Assembly (NCBI GenBank): GCA_021772935.1
Contig: JAJFLA010000041.1
Location: 31,435 to 95,434 of the forward strand
Origin: Gammaproteobacteria bacterium
GTDB taxonomy: Bacteria; Pseudomonadota; Gammaproteobacteria; Xanthomonadales; SZUA-36
DNA length: 64,000 bases
Direction of reading: 5' to 3'
Made by a program: the position numbers and the translations under genes
Notes under the pieces: model-generated
What the model saw: the letters and a program-made list of their open reading frames with translations, nothing else
Database searches by the model: none
Told to the model about the DNA's origin: nothing
Shown here: positions 19,401 through 28,327 of the stretch, one piece after another
Position numbering within the stretch: position 1 is the stretch's first letter
How the letters are laid out: every line of letters begins with the position of its first letter

Positions 19401-19518
19401 CATCTGCATCCAATGATGCGAGCTCATCCGCATCGCCTTGTGTCTGAGCCAGTAATTGCGAATTCAACAATATCAGTGAGAATAAAAGGAGGAATTTGTT
19501 GCCTGTTACGTATTTCAT
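16405..19518 (-). CDS. TonB-dependent outer-membrane receptor
   Basis: 1037 residues. Signal peptide to about residue 25 (LLNSQLLAQ), a TonB-box-like LEEVIVTG near 41-48, a plug domain with SINLRSLGPGNTLVLLNSRR near 110-129 and VEVLLDGASAIYGSDAVAG near 161-179, then a large beta barrel ending in aromatic F (LDLSKSF). This RSLG/NSRR plug type is common in receptors for peptides and other organic substrates. Its divergent partner is a LysR regulator next to a D-amino-acid dehydrogenase, and downstream lie peptide hydrolases, so a peptide-derived substrate is inferred. Confidence 0.92.
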   Translation of the reverse strand: MKYVTGNKFLLLFSLILLNSQLLAQTQGDADELASLDADGLLEEVIVTGTHIKGASVTAALPVAIYNEQDIEALGSFDGDDLIRSLPGQGEVDFRDDNNNTVNNSRGDISSINLRSLGPGNTLVLLNSRRVVNHPGTQTKNLVPAVTVNMNALPIAGIQRVEVLLDGASAIYGSDAVAGVFNTILKNDYEGIRVAFRASDATGNGLNEQQITVSGGKTFNDDRTNISFAASYSQRDGLHSSEVPFSANSDQRDFLIGTSFEGDTSFDNRHTRTAWGQFTLRTTSSTRVRQNGVTLTNSSGRFHIQPDTFSGCRGTTADDLTQDGICIDDSSLDRDLRHNRGADRSLISDRDRVNIFAFLNHDLGNGTELYGEAGYYRAETDATIEAVTPISSGDIVVPANNYWNPFGPVTFSDGTPNPNRLPGLENVPDEGLPVFVDGARYRLTELGVRNVNVVNTTFRALLGARGEIGQSGWDWDSAALYSRARTTDVTDNRVSSTAFAAALDNETPDAFNMFNGADPDNPNHLDSTVNPQHVIDTFLIDVERQSTTELALADFRVSKGDLFDLPAGSIGAAFGIEARYESYDEDRDDRLDGTITFTNPVTGQFVGSDAMGSSPTSDSGGSREVYSIFGEFLVPLISEEQNIPLVQQLNLQLAGRFEDFSDVGSSGFKPRISGSWAVNDWLMARGSWSEGFRAPNLPQINELLVLRSNSRTDEIFCEAGVRNGTFADFSDCEGFSESREERRSGNPDLTPEESTNKTVGIVIDPQNFSGGFDFLNGFTFTVDWWDIEQTDVVGIFGGGNHVDLDYALRVQGSSNPDVVRADPNEDDIAWFAGTGIDPVGEILFISDIYLNLLPRKIEGVDYAIYYDLFDTAVGDFKFKINASQMRKFDVEPSDRDNIILDAIESGAIDSSVTVAGAGSLLERNGTPKWRGLATFSWRHHSGFGAGLLGSYIGSYIDTSPGLDANGKQHRVKQWVTANVYGQYEFKGDGFLANSRVRFGANNVTNEAPRLDDEIRGFKSSMHNARGRVLYLDLSKSF

Positions 19519-19667
19519 GAATACTCTCTATAATTGAAATATCAACGCTAATTTAATTCCCTCGCTTTTGACAGGTCAAATACCAATATTGATCTTGCAT
19601 ATAACCTATCTGCATGGGGTAGAATATCCTTTAGCAAGTTGGGCCGGAATCACCAGGCGAAATAAAC

Positions 19668-20579
19668 ATGCGTTTACGTCATATCGAAGTCTTCCATGCT
19701 GTATATATGGCTGGCTCTGTCACGGGGGCAGCCAAGCTGTTAAATGTTTCACAGCCGTCAGTCAGCAAGGTTTTGGCACACGCCGAACAGCAGTTAGGCT
19801 TCGCTTTATTCGACCGCATAAAAGGCAAAATCATACCAACCCAGGAAGCGGAACGCCTGATAAGTCATGTTGTCGACGCTTATGACAATATCAATGAACT
19901 TCGCCGTCTGTCGGAAAACTTGCGCGCTTCAAATACAGGTCTAATCCGAGTTGCAATGACACCTGCATTCGGAACAGACCTGATTCCTGCTGCGATCGCT
20001 ACATATATGGAGCACCACCCGGCAATCACCTTTGAGGTTGAAACCTTATACCATCAACAGGTTATAAGAGCACTGAAACAATCACGCGTAGATATCGGGA
20101 TGGTATTTGACTCCCAGGCCGTTCAGGGCATTAGTATCGATCATCTGGCGATGGCGGAGTGTGTGGTGTTAGCCCACAAATCAGTTGATTTTGGCAATAA
20201 GCAACACCTGACGCTTAAAGATCTGGATGGCATGCCATTCATCAATATGAATATCCGCAGCCCACTGGGTAGACTGCTTGCGAGTCGCATGGAGGCGGAT
20301 AAAATTAAGTTCAAAAATGTCGTACAAGTCGAAACCTACCAGATGGCCAAAGCACTTGTTGCACACGGCACTGGCGTGTCAATAGTCGATAAAATTACTG
20401 CCAAATCAACGGGGCACAGTGGTGTTATTGCCCGGCCACTGTATCCGCCACTCAAGTTCAACATCTCTTTACTACATGTCGAAAGCCAACCTCTTTCCAT
20501 TGTGACCCTACGTTTCATCAAACATTTGAAAACTGCAATTACGGCATTTCTGTCGGACCACAAGCCAAACGACATATAG
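19668..20579 (+). CDS. LysR-family transcriptional regulator
   Basis: 303 residues with an N-terminal winged helix (LRHIEVFHAVYMAGSVTGAA, SQPSVSKVLAHAEQQLG, about 3-60) and a periplasmic-binding-like effector domain from about 90. The domain resembles that of opine and amino-acid responsive LysR proteins. It is divergent from the TonB receptor with 149 bp between, and 91 bp upstream of dadA-like, so control of both is likely. TTGAC-AG-GTCAA at 19568-19579 is an inverted repeat in this gap that could belong to an operator. Confidence 0.9.
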   Translation: MRLRHIEVFHAVYMAGSVTGAAKLLNVSQPSVSKVLAHAEQQLGFALFDRIKGKIIPTQEAERLISHVVDAYDNINELRRLSENLRASNTGLIRVAMTPAFGTDLIPAAIATYMEHHPAITFEVETLYHQQVIRALKQSRVDIGMVFDSQAVQGISIDHLAMAECVVLAHKSVDFGNKQHLTLKDLDGMPFINMNIRSPLGRLLASRMEADKIKFKNVVQVETYQMAKALVAHGTGVSIVDKITAKSTGHSGVIARPLYPPLKFNISLLHVESQPLSIVTLRFIKHLKTAITAFLSDHKPNDI

Positions 20580-20670
20580 ACCTACGCTATAGCCTTCAAA
20601 AATAAGTTCATTTGAGATTTCGGTGCGTGACTGGATAAAATTCATTTCCTAATCAAATTGGGGTCGTTTT

Positions 20671-21885
20671 ATGCATGTGGTGGTATTGGGTGCCGGTGTT
20701 GTCGGAGTTACAACTGCATATTACCTATCTGAGCGTGGCCATTCGGTAACAGTCATTGAACGCGCAGGTGATGTGGCTACGGGGGCCAGCGGTGGTAACG
20801 GGGGCCAGCTTTCCTATAGTTTCACAGACGCAATGGCTAATCCTGCATTGTTGACCAAATTATTCCCGATTATCCTGGGTCGTAATTCGGCATTCCGGAT
20901 GCAACCGCCCTTCAATGCCTTGCCTGCCCGTTGGGGCTGGGCTTTCTTGCGGCAGTGCACATCGCATTCGGCCCGATCTAACACACTAGCCGTGTTGCAA
21001 ACAGCATTGCGCTCATCCGCTTTATTGGCTGAGTTGCGAAAGCACGTACCGCTGGAGTTTTCGTTCCGCAAAGCCGGCAAACTGGTATTGCTAAACACGC
21101 CATCAGAAGTAAAAGCAGCCGAGAACATCTGTACAGTCAAACAGCAACACGGTTGCAATGTGCAGGTAATATCACTTGCGCAGGCCAGTGCAATTGAACC
21201 CGCTTTGCCACACTTGAACAGTCGGTGTATTGCTGCAGTCTATTCAGAAGACGACGAAGTTGGTGATGCCCTTGCATTTACATCACAACTAAGTCAGTGG
21301 CTTATCACTAACCACGATGTGGAGTTTTGCTTCAACACTGCGGTCGATCGTATCGGCGTCGAGAATGGTAAGCTTATTGAAGTAGAAACAAACAATGGAG
21401 TATTCAAGCCAGATGCTGTTGTGGTCTGTCTGGGTGCCTGGAGTAACCGCTTTCTTAAGCCGCTTGGAGTCAGGACCAACATTTACCCTGTACGCGGTTA
21501 CAGCGTGACCTTGCCACCGGGAAATAAACCAAATACTGTCAGTATTTCCGATCTGGACAACAAAATGGTATACAGCCAGCTGGGAGATGGCATCCGCATC
21601 GCGGGGTTTGCCGATCTGATAGGCTTCAGGACAACACGAGATTCAGACAGGATCCGGATACTACTCGATACTGCCCGTAATTTTGCCCCTAACATAGCAA
21701 ATTATGATGAAAGCTTTATTGACGAGTGGGGCGGCTTCCGCCCAATGACACCCAATAGCCGCCCTATTGTTGGGCCTACTACGACTGAAGGTCTGTACCT
21801 CAATACCGGTCATGGCATGCTTGGCTGGACATTAGCATGTGCTACTGGCAATGACATTGCAGCCTCTGTGAAAACCCAACTTTAA
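20671..21885 (+). CDS. D-amino-acid dehydrogenase, DadA-like flavoprotein
   Basis: 404 residues. The FAD-binding VVVLGAGVVGVTTAYYLSERGH at the start and TGASGGNGGQLSYSF near 36-50 match DadA; the C-terminal GGFRPMTPNSRPIVGPT and NTGHGMLGWTLACATGND are the conserved FAD and substrate region. DadA deaminates D-amino acids to keto acids and gives electrons to quinone at the membrane. It is slightly shorter than E. coli DadA (432). Position beside a LysR gene and near D-aminoacylase and peptidase genes fits D-amino-acid catabolism. Confidence 0.87.
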   Translation: MHVVVLGAGVVGVTTAYYLSERGHSVTVIERAGDVATGASGGNGGQLSYSFTDAMANPALLTKLFPIILGRNSAFRMQPPFNALPARWGWAFLRQCTSHSARSNTLAVLQTALRSSALLAELRKHVPLEFSFRKAGKLVLLNTPSEVKAAENICTVKQQHGCNVQVISLAQASAIEPALPHLNSRCIAAVYSEDDEVGDALAFTSQLSQWLITNHDVEFCFNTAVDRIGVENGKLIEVETNNGVFKPDAVVVCLGAWSNRFLKPLGVRTNIYPVRGYSVTLPPGNKPNTVSISDLDNKMVYSQLGDGIRIAGFADLIGFRTTRDSDRIRILLDTARNFAPNIANYDESFIDEWGGFRPMTPNSRPIVGPTTTEGLYLNTGHGMLGWTLACATGNDIAASVKTQL

Positions 21886-22329
21886 GCAAAAGGACTGCAG
21901 CATGAGGTCAGCGTGCTAAAACGGCAGCTTGCTATATCAGGAACAAATAGGTGTCATTGAAAGCATCGCAGAAAAAAATCTTCGCGGTCAAGCCCACGAC
22001 CTCAAGCCATTGGTGACCGTCAGATTCCAATACAACAATGATTCAGCAATAAATCTGACCCCAGTTTTTTCTTCCTGCTGTTCCATATCGATGTAATCGA
22101 AGATATCTAGTGATACACTCCCATTAAATTAATAAATCAAATCAGCAATATATCGTCATGGAGGACCGCTGTTTTTTAGGGTATTAAAATGACAAAAATA
22201 TTTTACCCAGCTCAAAGGGTCTCCTTGTTTAATAAGGACGGTTTTCTTGTTGGTCGCTTTGCAGTATGCCACTGTTGGTACAGTCGAATCCGAATGCCAG
22301 GGCACGGCAACGCTAATTCAATAGTCTAA
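21886..22329. other. Gene-free interval with decayed coding sequence and half of the palindromic repeat
   Basis: No intact gene is seen in these 444 bp. Around 21955-22062 one frame is open and protein-like (IESIAEKNLRGQ, then LKPLVTV), but it lacks a start and runs into AATCTGACCCC at about 22053-22062, a lone right arm of the 71 bp repeat family. This looks like a gene remnant left after insertion or deletion. The rest shows no structure I can name. Confidence 0.5.
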
Positions 22330-24669
22330 ATGCATCGTTCTCCTTCATTAGTCCATACATTGTTTGTCACAGTGATGGCCAGGGAGAAGTTTCGGATACT
22401 GTCACTGTTCACGATTCTTACAGCCCTGCTTCTGACCCCCATTTTATTTAGCAGTTACCGATTTGATAGTTGGCCGCTTGTTTTTGAATTCTGTATTTCT
22501 ACAACAATTATCGTTGTATTCCTCACAGCATTACGTCACGCCTGTTTTCACTTCCGCTCACTAAGCCCAATATTCTGGCTGCTGTTAGTCGTCATTTTCG
22601 TGATCAGATTGACCTGGTTCCTGGTAGTAGACTTCTCGGGAGAGGGTTTTACCGATAATTTCTATGCGCATATTAATGTCCAGGCATTACATGTGGCTTT
22701 CCGGGAATACTCGGGTAAGCTGTTGTTGGCGTTGATGCTTTTGACACTGACTAGTGTGGCAATTGTGTTATTGCAACCGAAATCTTCAGTTAAATCACGC
22801 TCAGCCTTTGCAACGATTACTGTGGCACTTCTACTGTTTTACTTTATTCCTTATGTCAGTATTGAACAGCAACTTCTGTACAACTATCTACAGTTTCAAG
22901 ATGCGATAAAGCCCGGCAAGCTCAGCCCGGCAGATGTTATCGACCTGGAGCAATCCGGTCTGGTAAAACTTGGCGGCAATGAGAAATCGGAAATAATTGC
23001 GACGCCGGGAGCAACAAAAAAAAACCTGATCCTCATGTACCTGGAGTCATTTCATCTGGCATTCACCGATGATGGCCCACTGCCTGATCTGACACCGAAC
23101 ATCAACCGCCTTAAACGCGAGTACGGGCACCACTCAAATTGGTTGTCATCGGCTGATCAAACCATGGAAGCGATAATCAGCACACAGTGTGGCGCGCTTA
23201 TTTCGAGCCCACAAGGCAGCAACACCTTCGCCAATACACACTCGATCCTTCCGCGACTGGCCTGTCTGCCAGATGTTCTGCACGAGGCGGGTTATTACCA
23301 GGTTTTCTTTGGAGGATTTGACAAACACTTTTCCGGTAAAAACCTTTTCTTTACTGAACATGGCTATGATGAGGTCACAGGTTGGGAGGATTGGCAACAG
23401 CGTGGGTTTGCAAATAGGGATGGTTACTGGGGCTTGTCGGATGAGGACCTTTTCGAGCAAGCCACAGAGCGTATCCGTGCAATGGTTTCCACAAGCACAG
23501 AGCAACCTTTTAATCTAACCCTATTGACCTTGAGCACTCACCCACCCGGCTTTTCTGCATCTTCATGTACGCCGTATGCAACAAACCCGAATGGATCCAG
23601 ACTATTAGAGGCCATACATTGTACCGACCAATTAGTGGGCAGGTTCGTCAGGCAAATGCAATCCGGTCAGCTACTTGAAAACACCACGCTGGTCATTATT
23701 GGGGACCACGATATTTTTAACCTGCCAGAAGTGCGTGAACACTTTCCCAACCTGGATGTAGACCCTCGCCTGCTCAATATCATCATTGATCCGGATCTGT
23801 TGTTTTCCTATCCAGAGCAAGTCAATGTCGCTTATGACCTGGCACCGACACTACTCGACATACTACAGGTCGATCACAATACACAGTTTACTTGGGGTAT
23901 TTCAGTATTTGCTCGGCGCAATTACCACGTAAGTCGCCGTTTTCGGGGTCCTGACACTAATAAGCTGGACTTTCATGTCACAGCCAATCGGGAGTGCCGC
24001 CAACAACAAGGACCACTAACCATTCCCCTGGATGACTGTGAACACAACCGACTACTCAGTTTGTCAGACAAGTACCTGTATGGGTTTTATGATGAAGAGG
24101 TGATACAGCCGGGTCTGTGTAACGCCGAGCAGGATGTGCAAGTCGAGGTCGGGACGCAACTGGAGCCGGTATCTATCCGCTTTATGGGTGCCGAACTGGC
24201 GAACTCCTTTGCCCACAAAGGCAGGCCCTTAGTACCAACAAGTCCAGGGTTTTACCTGTTTATCAAGGCCTCCCATTCAACAGCGCCATCATACAATTTC
24301 TATGGATTGGACCATGTCTATTGGCAAATGAGGTTGGTCGATACCTTGATGGAATTAAATGCTACGGATCAACTCATTCTGGTTTACAAACCGAACGATG
24401 GCATCACGATAATTGAGCCCCTTGAGCGGTTAATGCGTGACTATGGCTTCAGTGAGCAAGATCTCACTCAGCCTTTTGTTGTAATAACAAATGGTAATCC
24501 CGGTCCAGGTCAGGTTTTCCTTGATCGTGGCGATGTCAGGGCCACACTCACGCTATCTTCAGCAGACTGCACTGCGTTGATTAAAACCGAGACGAATAAG
24601 CCGGTGCTCGACAAGCCAGCTATGGATACTTTGCTGACACCCTATAAAGAGAAGTACCCTGATATCTAG
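22330..24669 (+). CDS. LtaS/MdoB-like phosphoglycerol transferase (sulfatase fold) membrane protein
   Basis: 779 residues. Five to six membrane segments occupy residues 20-180, then an extracytoplasmic alkaline-phosphatase/sulfatase-like domain: NLILMYLESFH near 232-241 (metal Glu239), SADQTMEAIISTQCG with the likely nucleophile T278, and VIIGDHDIF with D459 and H460. These match the LTA synthase/OpgB superfamily, which moves phosphoglycerol or phosphoethanolamine onto surface glycans. The last 230 residues form an extra domain I do not recognise. No good ribosome-binding site precedes the ATG at 22330; an in-frame ATG lies at 22375. Confidence 0.78.
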   Translation: MHRSPSLVHTLFVTVMAREKFRILSLFTILTALLLTPILFSSYRFDSWPLVFEFCISTTIIVVFLTALRHACFHFRSLSPIFWLLLVVIFVIRLTWFLVVDFSGEGFTDNFYAHINVQALHVAFREYSGKLLLALMLLTLTSVAIVLLQPKSSVKSRSAFATITVALLLFYFIPYVSIEQQLLYNYLQFQDAIKPGKLSPADVIDLEQSGLVKLGGNEKSEIIATPGATKKNLILMYLESFHLAFTDDGPLPDLTPNINRLKREYGHHSNWLSSADQTMEAIISTQCGALISSPQGSNTFANTHSILPRLACLPDVLHEAGYYQVFFGGFDKHFSGKNLFFTEHGYDEVTGWEDWQQRGFANRDGYWGLSDEDLFEQATERIRAMVSTSTEQPFNLTLLTLSTHPPGFSASSCTPYATNPNGSRLLEAIHCTDQLVGRFVRQMQSGQLLENTTLVIIGDHDIFNLPEVREHFPNLDVDPRLLNIIIDPDLLFSYPEQVNVAYDLAPTLLDILQVDHNTQFTWGISVFARRNYHVSRRFRGPDTNKLDFHVTANRECRQQQGPLTIPLDDCEHNRLLSLSDKYLYGFYDEEVIQPGLCNAEQDVQVEVGTQLEPVSIRFMGAELANSFAHKGRPLVPTSPGFYLFIKASHSTAPSYNFYGLDHVYWQMRLVDTLMELNATDQLILVYKPNDGITIIEPLERLMRDYGFSEQDLTQPFVVITNGNPGPGQVFLDRGDVRATLTLSSADCTALIKTETNKPVLDKPAMDTLLTPYKEKYPDI

Positions 24670-24746
24670 GGGGGCGATCTGCGGATATTGAACGACGCCT
24701 ACCTCATCATTTAAGTCTGATCCTTATTTTGTAAATCAAAAAATAC

Positions 24747-24789
24747 TTGACATGGGACGTTTACATCTCTATATATAACCTATAGGTTA
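24747..24789 (+). promoter_or_regulatory. Strong sigma70-type promoter overlapping a 14 bp perfect palindrome
   Basis: TTGACA at 24747-24752 and TATATA at 24770-24775 are separated by 17 bp. Immediately after comes TAACCTATAGGTTA at 24776-24789, a perfect 14 bp palindrome at the expected transcription start. A repressor there would block initiation; the HTH protein encoded in the same operon is the obvious candidate. Confidence 0.75.
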
Positions 24790-24855
24790 CTTTTTGATAC
24801 CTTATCCACCCATTAAGAACCCTAAACATTACATACCTTATGAAGGAGATTATTA

Positions 24856-25323
24856 ATGACCAGCAAGAAAAATATGTCTGTCGCAGAGCATATCGACAAA
24901 ATGATGCAAATAGTGGCTTTGGCAACTTTTTTGGTCGCAGTCATCTATGCCATCGCAACTGCCAAACTTTTAGTAACAGAAGAGACTGGTGATGTTTTAG
25001 ACATCATTTCCAAAGTATTGGGGATCCTGATCTTTGTCCTGGTTCTGCCGGGGTTTATTAAATTCATGAACCTGAAAAGGAAAAACCTGGAGGCCTGTCG
25101 CGAGCCAGAAAGTTTTGTTGTTGAAATGTTTAACAAGGCCACCGGAAAAGCATTTCAGTTTACATTTCTCTTTCTCATTTTCTTTGAGATTTTGAGCAAA
25201 AATTACCTGGCCGACCTGCCCGGTGAATTTTTTGTCAAAGTAATCGTATCGGTAACCCTGGCAGTTTTCAGCATAAGCTTTTTCTTCTTAAACCGCTCCG
25301 GGGATATTGGAGATGACGAATGA
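24856..25323 (+). CDS. Small four-helix membrane protein of HTH-linked type
   Basis: 155 residues, no recognised enzyme motif. Hydrophobic segments lie near 18-40, 50-70, 95-112 and 122-145, with a basic loop FMNLKRKNLEAC between the second and third. Size and layout resemble the DUF2975/DUF2178-type membrane proteins that sit beside YozG-like HTH genes. An AAGGAGA ribosome-binding site precedes the ATG. The stop overlaps the HTH gene by 4 bp (ATGA). Membrane stress sensing is a guess from context only. Confidence 0.7.
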   Translation: MTSKKNMSVAEHIDKMMQIVALATFLVAVIYAIATAKLLVTEETGDVLDIISKVLGILIFVLVLPGFIKFMNLKRKNLEACREPESFVVEMFNKATGKAFQFTFLFLIFFEILSKNYLADLPGEFFVKVIVSVTLAVFSISFFFLNRSGDIGDDE

Positions 25324-25526
25324 ATCGCGAACTTTCCAACAGGATTCGGGTGTTTCGCGCAGAGCACCGGATGAGCCAGGCCGATTTGGCCGAAGCCATC
25401 GGCGTTACGCGCAAGACCATTAATACAATTGAGGTTGGAAAATTTGTCCCCTCAACAATCATTGCCCTGAAAATTGCACATTATTTTAATGCGGCGGTCG
25501 AAGAAATTTTTTCACTCAAAACCTGA
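25320..25526 (+). CDS. Small Cro/CI-type HTH regulator (YozG-like)
   Basis: 68 residues that are almost entirely a lambda-repressor-like helix-turn-helix: RIRVFRAEHRMSQADLAEAIGVTRKTINTIEVGK, then STIIALKIAHYFN and the ending VEEIFSLKT, typical for stand-alone YozG/YgzD regulators. It is translationally coupled to the membrane protein before it. It probably represses its own operon through the palindrome at 24776-24789. Confidence 0.88.
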   Translation: MNRELSNRIRVFRAEHRMSQADLAEAIGVTRKTINTIEVGKFVPSTIIALKIAHYFNAAVEEIFSLKT

Positions 25527-25573
25527 TCAGAATTGATCACGACAACTCAAGGGAAGCTAAAAAGGAAAATATT

Positions 25574-25798
25574 ATGACCGGTAAAAAACCTACAACATTA
25601 ATACTTGGAAATGCCCTCGCCTGGGCAGCGGCAATTCTCGGTACCGCCTATTTCACTCGCGGCACGGTGGATAAGGACACCAGCTTTATGATCACCCTGT
25701 TCCTGATCACCGGCTGGTTTACCGTAAACGGTCTGCTGACTGCCAGGTCTGGCGCAACTCGAAAGGGGCTCGCCTGCATCAAGAAACGCTATTGGTAA
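25574..25798 (+). CDS. Small two-helix membrane protein
   Basis: 74 residues with hydrophobic helices near 9-27 and 38-57 and a basic C-terminus (GATRKGLACIKKRYW). AAAAGGAAAAT precedes the ATG, a good ribosome-binding site. It lies 47 bp after the HTH gene, so it may be a third member of that operon. I recognise no family. Confidence 0.6.
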   Translation: MTGKKPTTLILGNALAWAAAILGTAYFTRGTVDKDTSFMITLFLITGWFTVNGLLTARSGATRKGLACIKKRYW

Positions 25799-25829
25799 AA
25801 TCAGCACCCAACAGGGGTCGAGCACAACA

Positions 25830-25901
25830 GGGGTCGGATTCAAATGCAACATACACCAGTCAATGAATCACAAAGCCTCAAATGCATTTGAGTCCGACCC
25901 C
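25830..25901. repeat. 72 bp palindromic repeat with compensatory arm changes
   Basis: Arms are GGGGTCGGATTCAAATGCA and TGCATTTGAGTCCGACCCC. Compared with the other copies the left arm has A to G and the right arm has the matching T to C at the paired position, so base pairing is kept. A stub AGGGGTCG at about 25813-25820 precedes it. Confidence 0.9.
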
Positions 25902-25917
25902 AGTTTAGTTTTGTCAC

Positions 25918-26586
25918 CTATTTTTGCTTGTGTTTCAAAAACTCATGTTTCTCAAGTCGGGTACGAATAGTTTCATCTTTTGCCAGTGTAATGGCGGTCG
26001 CGCCGTCATCTGCTGTTTGTTCCGGGTTGGCACCAAAGTCGAGCAATATATCCAACATACATGTTTCGCCAACTTTTGCTGCCGCTTGTAATGCCGTCCA
26101 ACCACCCTTTTGACGGGCATCAACATTCGCCCCCCGTTGCAAAAGCAGCTTGATAATCTCAACGGAACCACCGGCCACAGCGCTATGCAATGGCTGTACC
26201 TGGCTGGGGTTATCTGCAACCGCATTGACATCTGCGCCAGCGTCAACAAGCAAGCTTGCACTCGGTTTTTGATTAAAAAAAGCAGCCAGGTGTAGCGCGG
26301 TAAAACCATCGGCAGAATGGATCTCTTCAGGACGCAGGTTTTTGAGGTTATTTATCACTTGTTGTTCATCACCAAGCGCCGCTGCTTCGAATAGATCAAA
26401 TTCTGTGATTTGATTTCTGAGTAACTGAAACATATCGGCTTTGCCGTAATACAGCGCCGTCATCATGGCAGAAACACCATTTTCATTACGGGACAATGCA
26501 ACTGTCCGATTGGACCTAAACAACTGTTGTAACTGGCCGGAATCTCCGTTGGCGATTACATCAAAGATGTCAGATGTCTTTTTCAA
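25918..26586 (-). CDS. Ankyrin-repeat protein
   Basis: 222 residues composed of about five ankyrin repeats. The clearest are GFTALHLAAFFNQKPSASLL (near 94-113), VQPLHSAVAGGSVEIIKLLL (near 128-147), GGWTALQAAAKVGETCMLDI (near 160-179) and GATAITLAK. No signal peptide or membrane segment is seen, so it is probably a cytoplasmic protein-binding scaffold; partner unknown. The TTG at 26586 is the first start in this frame and is not well supported by a ribosome-binding site. Confidence 0.83.
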   Translation of the reverse strand: MKKTSDIFDVIANGDSGQLQQLFRSNRTVALSRNENGVSAMMTALYYGKADMFQLLRNQITEFDLFEAAALGDEQQVINNLKNLRPEEIHSADGFTALHLAAFFNQKPSASLLVDAGADVNAVADNPSQVQPLHSAVAGGSVEIIKLLLQRGANVDARQKGGWTALQAAAKVGETCMLDILLDFGANPEQTADDGATAITLAKDETIRTRLEKHEFLKHKQK

Positions 26587-26651
26587 TAAGTTTTTTCCAT
26601 CAATGAGATCTGCTCGGCTTCGGCCTTCCTATTTTGAAAACGCCCTCTTTC

Positions 26652-28178
26652 CTAGGCTTCCGGGCGCATATGCGGAAACAATAATACATCACGGATGGAG
26701 GCTGAGTCGGTCAACAGCATGACCAGGCGGTCGATACCAATGCCCTCACCTGCCGTGGGTGGCATACCGTATTCCAGTGCGCGAATGTAATCGGCGTCAT
26801 AGTGCATGGCCTCCAGATCACCGGCATCTTTTTGTGATACCTGTTCCTGAAAACGGGCAGCCTGGTCTTCCGGATCATTTAACTCCGAAAAGCCGTTGGC
26901 GATCTCTCGACCTGCTATGAATAACTCGAATCGATCCGTAATCATTGGATTGTCATCATTGCGACGTGACAGTGGTGAAACCTCGGTCGGGTAGGAGGTA
27001 ATAAATGTTGGATCAGCCAATTTTGATTCAACCGTCGCTTCAAACAGTTCGATCAATAATTTGCCTTCACCCCAGCTATTATCGATGTGAATCTCACGCG
27101 CAGCGCACTCAGTTTTAAGTGTCTCCATATCCCATAAGTCTGAGTCTGCCAGTTCCGGGTTGTACTTTCTCACTGACTCTTCCACCGTCATGCGGTCAAA
27201 GCGTGAACCGTAATCAATGTCCTGGCCCTCGTAGGTCACTGTCGTGCCGCCGCAAACTTCCAATGTCAACTCACGCAGCATGGTTTCGGTCAAATCCATC
27301 AGATCATTGTAATTGGCATAGGCCCAATAGAATTCAAGCATGGTAAATTCAGGGTTATGTCGTGTTGAGACACCTTCATTACGAAAATTTCGATTGATTT
27401 CATAAACCCGGTCTAATCCACCAACCGTCAGACGCTTTAAATACAATTCGGGTGCTACCCGCAAAAACATTGGCAGGTCTAACGCGTTGTGATGGGTTAC
27501 AAAAGGTCTTGCCGTGGCACCACCGGGTATCGGGTGCATCATAGGTGTTTCAACTTCCAGAAACTCCCTACCATCAGCCTCCATGAAGTCTCTGATAAAT
27601 TTGATGATTTTTGATCTTATACGAAATGTGTTTCGTGATTGTTCATTCATGATCAAATCTACGTAACGCTGACGATAACGGGTTTCAGTATCGGTCAGAC
27701 CATGAAACTTTTCCGGTAGCGGACGCAGCGATTTACTCAATAAACGCAACTCAGTTGGCTTTACCGACAGCTCGCCTTTCTGGGTCCGGAAGATCGAACC
27801 GCTGCCACCTATAATGTCACCGATATCCCACTGCTTGAACTGCTGGTAGTGGCCTTCGGGCAGGTTGTCCCGTTGCACCACAAACTGCATGTTGCCAGTG
27901 CCATCCTGTACTTTCACAAACGCAATCTTGCCCATCACACGCTTGGCCAGCATACGACCAGCCAGTGCGAATGTTTCATCAACCCCGGCCAGGGCTTCAG
28001 TATCATCCTCCACGAAGCGCTGATGCAGTACAGCGGCGTTGGTATTAGGGCGAAAATCATTTGGGTAAGCGTTGCCTTCCGCTTTTAAGTTGTGCAGTTT
28101 TTCCCGTCGCTCCGCTATCAGACGGTTTTCATCCACTACCTTGCTGTCGTTGGTATTCTTTTGGTTTTGTTTGCTCAC
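26652..28178 (-). CDS. lysS: Lysyl-tRNA synthetase, class II
   Basis: 508 residues, the usual length. The N-terminal OB-fold anticodon-binding domain ([27 protein letters not shown] near 70-96) is followed by class II motif 2 ([25 protein letters not shown] near 261-285) and motif 3 ([24 protein letters not shown] near 480-503). The start is GTG at 28178 with AGGA about 9 nt upstream. It follows prfB as in E. coli, but a repeat element now separates the two genes. Confidence 0.96.
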   Translation of the reverse strand: MSKQNQKNTNDSKVVDENRLIAERREKLHNLKAEGNAYPNDFRPNTNAAVLHQRFVEDDTEALAGVDETFALAGRMLAKRVMGKIAFVKVQDGTGNMQFVVQRDNLPEGHYQQFKQWDIGDIIGGSGSIFRTQKGELSVKPTELRLLSKSLRPLPEKFHGLTDTETRYRQRYVDLIMNEQSRNTFRIRSKIIKFIRDFMEADGREFLEVETPMMHPIPGGATARPFVTHHNALDLPMFLRVAPELYLKRLTVGGLDRVYEINRNFRNEGVSTRHNPEFTMLEFYWAYANYNDLMDLTETMLRELTLEVCGGTTVTYEGQDIDYGSRFDRMTVEESVRKYNPELADSDLWDMETLKTECAAREIHIDNSWGEGKLLIELFEATVESKLADPTFITSYPTEVSPLSRRNDDNPMITDRFELFIAGREIANGFSELNDPEDQAARFQEQVSQKDAGDLEAMHYDADYIRALEYGMPPTAGEGIGIDRLVMLLTDSASIRDVLLFPHMRPEA

Positions 28179-28201
28179 GCGTAAATTCCTGTTCCATGGC
28201 A

Positions 28202-28325
28202 GGGGTCAGACTCATGGCAGGGGTCAGACTCAAATGCTTCATACTGCGGTGAATTAACGAACGGTATTTTGTGCATTTGAATCTGACCCCATTAGTCTGG
28301 TATTTTGTGCATTTAAATCTGACCC
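28202..28325. repeat. Composite copy of the palindromic repeat with both ends duplicated
   Basis: The left arm GGGGTCAGACTCA occurs at 28202-28214 and again from 28220 (continuing AAATGC). The right side GGTATTTTGTGCATTT-AATCTGACCCC occurs twice, ending at 28290 and about 28325. The interior differs from the 71 bp copies. Two left ends followed by two right ends suggests nested or repeated insertion between prfB and lysS. Confidence 0.8.
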
Positions 28326-28327
28326 AA

